Assembly (NCBI GenBank): GCA_003427395.1 | Contig: BFEA01000405.1 | Coordinates: forward strand, 650,249-676,913 | Length of the DNA stretch: 26,665 bases | Direction of reading: 5' to 3' | From: Chara braunii | Lineage: Eukaryota; Streptophyta; Charophyceae; Charales; Characeae | Shown: piece by piece, positions 1-8,476 of the stretch | Numbering within the stretch: the first letter of the stretch is position 1 | Layout of the letters: every line of letters begins with the position of its first letter | Translations under genes and position numbers: made by a program | The notes under the pieces: model-generated | What the model was told of the DNA's origin: nothing | Seen by the model: only the letters and a program-made list of their open reading frames with translations | Database searches by the model: none

Positions 1-94
<94 letters not shown>

Positions 95-96
95 CC
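1..96. repeat. compound (TC)n-(TATC)n microsatellite
   Basis: Pure TC dinucleotide repeats run from the window edge to about 47 and pass directly into TATC tetranucleotide repeats ending near 94. This is a simple-sequence repeat truncated by the window start. No function is visible. Confidence 0.98.
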
Positions 97-1355
97 TTTT
101 CCTTCCTTCCCGATATCGCCAGACTGTTTCGTCAGACTTTCACCGACTCGCCACACCACTCTTGAAACGGGGAAATGTCGTCAGGAGTTGTCAGACGTTT
201 ATTTTTTTTTATTTTTATTTTTTGTGGGGGGGGGGAAACAAGGCGCCAATCTATTCGTGGGGAGCAAAACCGGGCCCAGCATCCCATATGAAAGTTGATA
301 TAGAATTTTGAAAAAATTTTGAAAGTTTAGGATCTCGGTGTCGAGTGCATCGGTCCGGCACCGCACGGGGCAACGCGGGACCCTCCCGCCGTCACGCAAG
401 AGTTGGTTTAAATCCTCTTTGCGAATATACATGGAGGTTCCGCAAGCCGCTCCGGCTGAGTGCGCCAGCCATGCCTCCCGCGAGCCCCTACGATAGGATA
501 GAGCCTATGCGAGGTGCGACTTACCTCCACCTTATGGGAGCTGTCACCTCCCTTCAGTGGGCGTATCCCCACCGAGCTACCAGTCCACAGTACGAAAGTA
601 AATCAGTTGCAATCGCAGAGGTGGACCAGTCGAGGGTGTTTCTCGTTCGCTGTAGCATAGGGGGTACGCGCTGTAATACACCTCTATCGGACCCGCACGC
701 GAGCCGACATCTTGGGGGGCTGAGGTCCCGAGCGCGACTCGTCGTCGGTCGACTAGGACGTATCCCACTCACCACGCATACACCACTCCACAAACGCAAA
801 AATAAAAAACACACACACGCACACATCGAACAACGCGACAACACTCCTAGTCCCTTCAGTAACCATCCCATAACTTTCCAATGCGTATATCGAATAGGCG
901 TCGTGCGCGAGACTTAGAATAAAACCGCGCAGACGCAGGGCTAACTCATATCGACTCACAATGCAAGCGTACGCAGGCAGTCGCAATGATGGCGTACTAT
1001 GTAGCATCCATACTCATGCGGTCCTCGTTAACCTCGAGGGTCGCATTCGACACTCAAGTGTCGGCATACACGCGTTTTGAGGGTTAACCTCTCGACGCTG
1101 AACAACCACCATGCGCGGTTGAAGACCACACACCCTCTTCTGCAGCAGCCTTGGGTACCCCTTTCGGTTGGTACCAGCGGTCTATAATAAACCCAAACAT
1201 CCGTGCATACGTGCGAGTCCCTTAATCCCATAACTTATTAAACATTAGGACGTTGAAGCGTCGCGTGCAGGATCTTGGTATAAAGCTACGCAGTTGCGGG
1301 TCATTCCTATACCAACCGACAATGCTAGTCATATGTGGTAATCGCGGCTCCTGCC
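97..1355. other. unassigned region, no recognisable gene
   Basis: The stretch holds T-rich and G-run low-complexity sequence near 200-235. It also has several overlapping open frames on both strands, the longest at 345-917 (+, 190 codons). None shows a conserved domain, and the frames overlap antisense to one another. I see no tRNA, LTR or promoter that I could defend. Confidence 0.6.
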
Positions 1356-1437
1356 TCGCGATATTGAATGGCTGAAGGAATGTATCGTGAGAGGTTACCC
1401 CTCACGATATTGAACGGCTGAAGGACATACCGTTCAG
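1356..1437. repeat. two-copy ~46-bp repeat with internal hairpins
   Basis: The phrase CGATATTGAAtGGCTGAAGGA (about 1358) recurs with few changes about 46 bp later (about 1404). A weaker third partial copy follows near 1440. Two short stem-loops are embedded: TATCGTGAG pairs with CTCACGATA, and TGAACGG pairs with CCGTTCA. No coding potential is apparent. Confidence 0.7.
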
Positions 1438-2039
1438 CCCTCACGACATTTCCGCCTTCAGGGTTTGGTGTCTCGACGGGTAGAGCAAATAGGCTATGCG
1501 CGAGGGAAGGTCCCCTCCCTGCAGAGTGTAGGGCTTGGGATGTCCTGGACAAGGACCTTGAATCCCGACCCTTGACCAACGTCTGACTAGAAAACCCCCA
1601 AGAAGCCACCGAATAAAAGGACGGATCTCCACTATGTCCCTCAGTCCCAAGCTTTGAGTAAACTCTTAACACGGGACCCCTTAGGCCACTCTGACATTCA
1701 TCCCAGGTACACTCATATATACATATATATAAAGGGGATAAGCATGCGACGATCACTTCTCACAACCACAGTGGGGTTCCTCATACCCAAACGTACATGT
1801 GGGATCGCAGGCAATCAAAATTCAGAATCTAATCCCCAGGACATACCTGCAATCACATTAAAGAATCAAACGACAGTTTGCGCACTACACGGTGTCAATC
1901 TCAACAATTCCCTGCACTCATACCCCTTGCCTTAGCCATGCAAGCCCCAATCCCCTGTCCAACCAACCATAATTAAATACTCTGTACCTTTATTAAATGA
2001 CCATTCAATAATAGTCCGGGTGAAACCTTAACGAAACAA
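1438..2039. other. unassigned region
   Basis: No gene is recognisable. Short frames such as 1654-1935 (+) lack any familiar motif. A short TATA-rich stretch occurs near 1714-1732, with nothing coding downstream that would make it a promoter. Confidence 0.5.
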
Positions 2040-2984
2040 TAAAATCGTCAGGGCTACAACCTTTTAGGTCGAGTGTGGAGGATGAGTTGGAATTGAGTCA
2101 CAGACCGACGAATCGGCAACCGACCTGTTATTAGTGATAACAGAAGGTGATCCTTATAGGATCAAGCTGAATCTAGTCCAGATCTTAAATCAATCGATTA
2201 AGAAGACCTGAAACACAAGACAGGTCAATCCCAAGCTAAGTCTATAAGTCAGGGGAAAATAATCCCCCCCCCACCGCGATCTCACAAAAAATCGTTCTAC
2301 TTAGCTAAGTCAGAATCTACCTATAAGCCAGTATCCAAAGCAAAGGTAGACTAATGGCAGAATCTCCCCTATTCAGGGTGGATCGCCAAAATCGTCACCT
2401 GTCAAAATATAACCTATCTCCTCTAAACTAAGGAAATTTCGGCAGCGCTTCTCATACGAAAAGTGACTTTCCAAAATTTATATCGGCCCGAACATGAAAA
2501 CAGAAATAATTTTTAACCTTCCAAAGTCCAATTTTGTCTAACTCACTGAATTAGCAAAAATTTGGGCATCACTCCCTTTAGAAAGGGAGGCTTCCCATGA
2601 ACTTTAGACAAGTTGAACTACTAACTCCTTGGAATTACAGAAATTTCGACAGCGCTTCCCGTCGAGAAAGTAGCTTACCAAAATTTATACAAAGCCAAGA
2701 ATAATAAAAGATCTCAGAAAATGCGAGAATTGATCTAAGTAAAATAAACTTAACTTAGAAAATGCAGAAATTGAGCCAACTCCTATCGCTCTAGCACGTG
2801 GCGAGCAGCTAAAGCAACTACCTATCAACCTGAAGTCTAAACCAAGTAGTAGCCTCACTCAGTTACATGCAGACCAGATCACAAAGGTAAGTACTCTCAC
2901 CATCCCCAAGTCACCTTTGGCAAACAATAGTTCTTGATCTTTCAATGGCTTAACCCTTTACACCCAGCTTACATAAGGCGTAAA
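2040..2984. repeat. hairpin-rich AT-leaning region with a duplicated block
   Basis: Several short perfect inverted repeats with unrelated sequences occur in series: CTGTTAT/ATAACAG, TGATCCT/AGGATCA, GACCTG/CAGGTC, the palindrome ACTTAGCTAAGT, TCTACCT/AGGTAGA, CTCCCTTT/AAAGGGAG and CAAAGGT/ACCTTTG. A block beginning AAATTTCGRCAGCGCTTC and ending in AAATTTATA occurs twice, about 2434-2483 and 2641-2688. Each copy can fold back on itself imperfectly. No open frame of note is present. The region leads directly into the hairpin array that follows. Confidence 0.6.
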
Positions 2985-3886
2985 GTCGGGTCATCCAATC
3001 ATATGGAACATGCCTGACTCAGTCATTGAGTATACACGAACAGGTTTCACAACTATTTTTCTCTTCCTTTATGGGCACATGACTAAGCCATTCATCTTAG
3101 AAACAATGTCTAGTCACCCTGAACTGTTTAATATCCAAGTTATATATATCTATGAACTTAATGTTCAAAAGTTGAGCGTAGAACTGAGCCATTCATCTTA
3201 GAAACAAAGCTCAACCTGCCCAAAGTTACCTTCTATTATATTCTTAGTTATACTTTCTTCAAGTTTGTAATAAGCTATAGTCTGACCACCCAATCTTATG
3301 GGACCATGTCTGACAAGCCTGTTCTTAAGTAGAATAATAGTAAAATATAGCCAAATTATAACCTTTTGGGTTCCAGCATGTGGGAGGCATTGGGCCAGAC
3401 CATCCAATCTTATGGAACATGTCTCCTCTGCAAGGTGCATTTCTCTCTGGTCCATCTGTGTGCGGCATGAGTCCAAAGCCATCGAATCTTATGGAACATG
3501 CTTTGTCCTCAGAAGAGAATTACCCCCTCAGAATAAAACAAACAAAAGAGTTGAGGCATTCATCTTAGAAACGAAGTTCAACCTTCTTTTCTCAGCACCA
3601 AAAAAAGGCAGAGTACTCTGAGTTAAACCGAAAAACTGTTCAGAAACCACCCAAATATAAACAGCGACCAGACCATTCATCTTAGAAATAAAGTCTGGTC
3701 CTCAAATTTGCACAATCAAAACCCCACAAAAGAAATAGTCAGGCCATTCATCTTAGAAACAAAGCCTGGCGAAATTAAATAAACACAACGGCCAAGCCAT
3801 TCATCTTAGAAACAAAGCTTGGATTTTTTAGAAAACAGAACAAACATAGCAGTTAGGCCATCCAATCTTATGGAACCATGCCTGAC
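2985..3886. repeat. array of eleven stem-loops with conserved loop and variable stems
   Basis: Eleven units begin near 2985, 3081, 3185, 3280, 3397, 3474, 3551, 3666, 3738, 3792 and 3852. Each has a ~20-nt core in one of two related forms. Form A is CATTCATCTTAGAAACAAA; form B is CATCCAATCTTATGGAACAT. They share CAT-C-ATCTTA-AACA. The flanks differ from unit to unit and are mostly complementary across the core: GACCAGAC/GTCTGGTC, CCAAGC/GCTTGG, CAAAGC/GCTTTG, TGAGC/GCTCA, GTCAGGC/GCCTGGC, GTTAGGC/GCCTGAC, GTCGGGT/GCCTGAC. Several stems pair fully only if G-U wobbles are allowed, which suggests folding as RNA transcribed from the + strand. Units at 3081, 3280, 3397 and 3551 have weaker or mismatched stems. 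Spacing is irregular (roughly 54-116 bp) with unrelated sequence between units. I do not recognise the family. It is not a CRISPR array, because the repeats vary in the stem and the spacers vary in length. Confidence 0.88.
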
Positions 3887-5350
3887 TCTATAAGACCCTC
3901 TCAATCTCAAGCAAAACCATCTTAAAACCACCCTTCCCCCTGATGCAATCCCTTGTCACAATCTGCTTTCAAACAATCAAGAAACTGAAACTGCCATTGC
4001 ATACGCATTCATTTACTTAGTCTGACTTGCATCTTGAAGGTCAAACCAAAGTTAAAGTAAGGGCGCATACAGTATACTTAGCCAAAGATAAAAAGGTGTA
4101 CAGATAGGGGTTATACCTGGGTTTATGGAGGGAAAGTCAATGGTTACCTTTCAATTCCCTGCCTCCAGAACACCTCCTAAGTTCCGACAGAGCTCTCGCA
4201 ATCGGTTGGATGACTCCCCACAGAGCCTTGCTGCGGTCCTACGGATTGCAATCCCGCCTGCCACCTTCGTCTCAGAACCAAGGGACTAGACTTAGAGTAA
4301 GAAGAGCGGAAAGAGGGGGTCTTGGACTCTCAGATCCAAGGAGGGTGCATTTAGACTCGCGGGAGAGGGCCTTGATATCTTGGATCGCCTGAAGGCCCCG
4401 CAATGGCGGCCACTTGCAACAGCTTGGTCAAACTTCCGGTGTCAACCTGCCCAGGTCACCCTCTGCCGACCCCTCAATTAGCAGCATCCGCCTTCCTTCC
4501 CCGACTTAGCCCCCCCCTTCTAAGTCCAAACGCCGCCGCACTGCAGGCCGCAATAATCAGCAACCAACCGGTTGTGGCATGCAGCAATATACCGCAGTCA
4601 TCCGTAGGTGATGGCAATACCTCAGCACTTAGCGATAGCCCACACACAGTCAACAGACGCCGACACCAACTACAGTGTCCGCCGCACAGGCTGTAGCAGA
4701 CCACAACCAGCCGCAGCAATGTAGTGCCCGGGACAACCCGACAAAGGTCTGTAGTACGAAACAGCAGGAAACACTCCAAGTCGGAACCAGCAACAACCCG
4801 CCCCGCGCATCAGGAACTTGCAGCGATGACCCTTGACTAGTAACTATTCCACCCAGCTAGCGTGGTCGACACGAGTAGCAGTGATGACTGTAGCTTAGTA
4901 GCGGCTAGACGTATCAGCGAACCAAAGTGGTGACGTCTGGAGCAACTGCGGCCCCCCCGCAACAACCAGCAAGACCTGGTGGGGCACGTAATGAGCCTGG
5001 TCACTACTACTATGGCTCAACCTCCGGCCGCCCGCCACTCCAGTTCTCTGAAGGTGGGTAGGGGCTACTTAGTTATGAAGACTACCTAAAGCGGGCAGCC
5101 CATTCGTGAGGACCCCGATCACTTCCTGCCAGTCACACGGTGAGTCAAAGAGCCGTGGCCTCGATCGACAGGATGAGCGGCGCACCGGCCAACAGGTAAG
5201 TCTCTGCCTCAGTTGCTACCCCCACGCTGTTTTCTCCAACAGTGAAAACGAAAAACTGAATGAACCTACTGCCAATTCACGGATAGGATTACTCTATCCC
5301 CCATGGCTTATCCCTCCAAATCTACTTTCCCTCCGCCCAAACTAACTCCT
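3887..5350. other. unassigned GC-rich region with splice-like sites
   Basis: No protein family is recognisable. Small open frames occur at 4210-4392 and 4403-4696. At 5196 a consensus-like donor (CAG then GTAAGT) is followed by a pyrimidine tract and a CAG acceptor ending at 5242. The implied 47-nt intron would be very short for a plant, so it may be chance. The region could be the edge of an LTR retroelement, but I found no paired LTR, primer-binding site or polypurine tract. Confidence 0.4.
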
Positions 5351-6560
5351 CCATCAGACTCGCAATGGCCAGAGACATCGAGCTAGTACCTCACTCTGCC
5401 CAGTTTCACGAAGAATCGGGTGAACCGTTGGACCTCCTCCCCGCCATATCCCGCTTCCCCGGCAGCTCCGCGCACCATCGTTTCCTAGTAACTCCCACCT
5501 TGCCTACTTTCTACCTAAACTAATAACCGATTCAGGATCGCCACCCTCAAAAACCTCCAAACGAACCTCCCCTCGGTCAAATCTACCCAACGACAGGCGA
5601 ACAAGACCTTCATCCTTCCTTCTTCGTACCCCCCTCCCGCCATGTCTCCGCGCAACACCCCACACCTACACCGAACTGACCGCTATGCTAACGTCAAAAC
5701 CAACCCCGCCATGATGTTCGCCCCGGTCAAGAACCCCGGGGTCGACTTTCTCCCTTCTTACAACCGCGCTCTAACGACCGCAGCCCGTTGTTGGGCGGCT
5801 CCAACCCTACGCCGCCCTTTACTTGTCTTACAAGGGCGCGCTACAAGGTTTCTAATTGTTGGTTTCTACCTGACAGGAGCCCACCGACCACGGGTAAAAT
5901 GCCACGACAAGTTGACGGAACGGTTGGCCAGCCTACGACATTCAGTTCAAACGGGTCCGAGCGTTGAACAGCGGTAATTTTGTGAAGAAGGCCCAAGACG
6001 TAAGCTACTGATGAACACAAAGAGGCTACCGCAGCAAACAACTACTGAGGGGTTAGGCGAAAGAGTACGGCCGCGAAAGGTAAAAACGATACTAAAGGCC
6101 GGCGAAATGGTTGAGGGAACGGAGGCACCGGGAGTTTATCGTGAGGCTACGGGCATTTTGAGCGGTGACGATGTCCGAAGTTGCTTCGAGTGATCAGATT
6201 CTCGAGGGCATCCCGCGTGAATAAGCGGTGAGATCGCGCATACACGGGAGCCTCGACACTAAGAGGAGAACGTGCGGGCCAAGGGCTCGGGGATAGGTCT
6301 CCGGGCCTAGAATTTGGGAGGGCCCGCGTGACCTCTACAAGGAGGGTTCGTACCACTTATGAGTGGGGACCACCAAGGCGAAGGCAGGTCCGCGGCAGGC
6401 TCGGGAATAGGTCCGGTGCCGGGGCGCTGCGAAGGGCCCGGTTCCCGACAAAAAGGCCCCCCTCGACAAAAACTGTTCGGGGGCCTAATCAGGCCCGGGC
6501 GCAGGGTCGGTACCAGGGCGCTGCAACTGCAGCAGGCCACGTCGACACCTTGAGGCCTTG
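5351..6560. other. unassigned region with small frames
   Basis: Short + strand frames start at 5364 (51 codons), 5642 (111 codons, rich in Pro, Arg and Thr) and 6011 (60 codons). None has a recognised motif. They are in different frames and could be remnants of one decayed coding sequence. GC content rises toward the right, and a palindrome GGGCCTAATCAGGCCC lies at 6481-6496. The phrase GGGCGCTGC occurs twice, near 6422 and 6518. Confidence 0.35.
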
Positions 6561-7017
6561 AGTGGGCCAAGGCCGGAGGCCCCAAACTTTATAAGCTCAA
6601 CAGGGCTCAGGTTCAGGGTCTTCTTCGCTGGCGAGAACACAGACGCACGGGAGCAGGACGCGTACGACAGGCGCACGGGCACACGCGAGCGGGACACGCA
6701 CCGACTATAGGCGCACGAGACACAGGACACAGGAGACGGACGCACGAGGGAGGGGACGCACGTGAGTGGGATACGCCGGGGACACTCGCGTACGGAACAC
6801 GAACGGGCGGACACGAGCGGGAGGATCGGGCAGAGTAGAGTGCGCTCCTCCTCGCATTGACGGGGACGCCCACACCACCAAGGGAGCACGCTTAGCGTGC
6901 AGACGCGCACACACTCGCGCACGGTGGGGATCAAGCTCTAAGCGCACAGACGCGCGCGCACCTGCTGATCTCAGCTGTGTAACCTACTAATCACGTTCGT
7001 ATAAGACTCGGACATAA
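6561..7017. repeat. degenerate GC-rich low-complexity tract
   Basis: From about 6640 to 6960 the sequence is built from irregular short units resembling GCGCACG, GGACACG and GGACGCACG. The tract is open in several frames on both strands, giving Arg/Ala/Pro/Val-rich translations typical of low-complexity DNA. I see no real coding signal. Confidence 0.6.
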
Positions 7018-7075
7018 TCGGGCAGGTAAGCCGGTACGGAAAAAAAAAAATAAAAAAAAATCGGACAGGTAAGCC
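7018..7075 (+). mobile_element. tiny poly(A) insertion flanked by a 15-bp target-site duplication
   Basis: TCGGGCAGGTAAGCC at 7018-7032 recurs as TCGGACAGGTAAGCC at 7061-7075 (14 of 15 identical). Between the copies lie a few bases (GGTACGG) and an A-rich run. This is the expected footprint of a LINE-mediated insertion truncated almost to its poly(A) tail. A simple tandem duplication with an A-run expansion is the alternative. Confidence 0.55.
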
Positions 7076-7341
7076 CATAAGAAGCCGTACAATAAGACAA
7101 CGTCATCCCATCCCTGCCGTCGTAATACGATCAACGGCCGACAACACGCTGTTCTGAACCTAGACACCTACCAGCACAACGTGCGGTCTCCGAATCATTT
7201 CTATGATTCCGCTCAAATAGAGGAGGCTCAAAAGTTAAAACTCGCACTAAAAACGAAGTACCAAGACCTCCAAATGACAAGGATAGGGCGTACGACCCTG
7301 CAAAGGAGGCTCGCGAATCGCTGCGTGCCTTCGTGAACGAC

Positions 7342-7499
7342 CACGTGCAAACCGAAATACATACAATACAATGACCAAGAAAATGATCCGCACATGATCT
7401 GAACCTGTTCCGTGGAAAATGAATCACGTGCAAAATACATACAATAACCAAGAAAGCGATCCGCAGATGATCTGAAGTTGTCCCATGAAAAGCGAATCC
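7342..7499. repeat. two-copy ~83-bp tandem duplication
   Basis: Copy one starts at CACGTGCAA (7342) and copy two at CACGTGCAA (7425). Shared phrases follow in the same order: AATACATACAATA, CCAAGAAA, GATCCGCA and GATGATCTGAA or its close variant. The copies differ by small indels and substitutions. No gene is visible here. Confidence 0.75.
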
Positions 7500-7860
7500 A
7501 CCTCCTCTCGTAGATATCGCGCGTTCAAACTAGTACCTTATAGTGTGTCCTCGACTGAGTCGACGCCTGCCTGGCTTCATATTCCTACACGCATGACCAC
7601 AATAATGAGGTGGACAGCGATCTGCAAAGATCCGACGGTGTACGCAACACAACTACTCCTTTTGACCAGGGACGTCGTTACCTCGAGCACCTGACGTGAA
7701 AATAAACGGCAGAAAAAAGAAAAAAAAAAAAAAAAAGAAAAAAAAAACGGCAGGGAACTGCAATCTGACGTGTCAATAGAAACACGCTCGCCGTGACGAC
7801 GCCCACCTCTCTACCCTCCTTCTCTGGGCCTCGCCCCACCACACCCGACTTGGGAAAATT
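7500..7860. other. unassigned region with A-rich tract
   Basis: An A-rich run at 7712-7748 contains a few G interruptions and is bracketed by CGGCAG on both sides. That is compatible with a poly(A) tail or a short simple repeat. Nothing else in the stretch can be assigned. Confidence 0.5.
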
Positions 7861-8215
7861 TTCGGGAGTGCTCCCGGAAGTGAAAACCCGGTCGGGAGTA
7901 CCCTTCGCCACACACTCTCGACCCGGCCGCGCTCAAATTCTGAAAATGTCATTTGCCACATATGGACAAGATCAGTGTGAAGCAGTCTGGCAGAAGTCGT
8001 TTGTCCCTTCAGGCTCCGCTCCCGAATCTGGGATGAAACTCGGAGGAGCGAAGGAGGTCTCTCGAAAAAAAAGCTTTGCAGGCGGTGAGTTCGGGAGTGC
8101 TCTGGGGAGGCACATTCTGACAGCTCCCGAATTCAATCTGACAGCTTGAACTCGGGAGCTGGTGTGGCGATGCTGCCCTCCCGAAAATGCCCAAGTCGGG
8201 AGTAGTGTGGCGAGG
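7861..8215. repeat. cluster of CGGGAG / CTCCCG motifs
   Basis: TCGGGAGT, GCTCCCG or close variants occur at least eight times, near 7863, 7893, 8016, 8092, 8123, 8152, 8178 and 8194, in both orientations. The first is a palindrome, CGGGAGTGCTCCCG. Two copies are followed by the related phrases GTGTGGCGATGCT and GTGTGGCGAGGCT. The inverted arrangement suggests remnants of a nested foldback element. The cluster lies downstream of the 3' end of the lyase gene. Confidence 0.55.
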
Positions 8216-8476
8216 CTATCATCTCGAGCAGACAGTCCTGTCCGAAGTTCCCGGAGCCCTACAAAAATTTAGGACTCTTTGGGTGCTTCCCTATACGCGC
8301 ACAGCGTCATAACAAAACGCACTCCAACTGGAACTGGACATTACACCAACACCACCGTCACCACCACTCCACCCAGGGATCGGTAAGACTATCTATCCCG
8401 CACCCAAGTAAAATTGGGAGGAAAGGCCCGAAAAACAAATCCGGGAAGGGTAGGCTACCCACCGTTTCAAGTGCTG
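8216..8476 (-). other. presumed 3' flank of the lyase gene
   Basis: The 260 bases beyond the lyase stop codon contain no AATAAA on the minus strand and no poly(T) on the plus strand, which a fresh processed retrocopy would show. A TGTAA element, the usual poly(A) signal in many green algae, occurs on the minus strand about 130 bases past the stop. It may be chance. Confidence 0.3.

Noticed and set aside
345-917. 190-codon plus-strand frame near the window start
   Set aside because: No recognisable motif, overlapped by open frames on the other strand, and irregular composition. It is not supportable as a gene.
2985-3886. CRISPR array
   Set aside because: The repeats are not identical, spacer lengths vary from short to long, the changing stems sit inside the repeat, no cas genes are present, and the rest of the window is eukaryotic.
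5196-5242. 47-nt intron with consensus-like splice sites
   Set aside because: Too short for a typical plant intron, and there is no identifiable coding sequence on either side to be joined.
4100-5350. Complete LTR retrotransposon
   Set aside because: I could not find paired LTRs, a primer-binding site, or gag-pol domains in the region.
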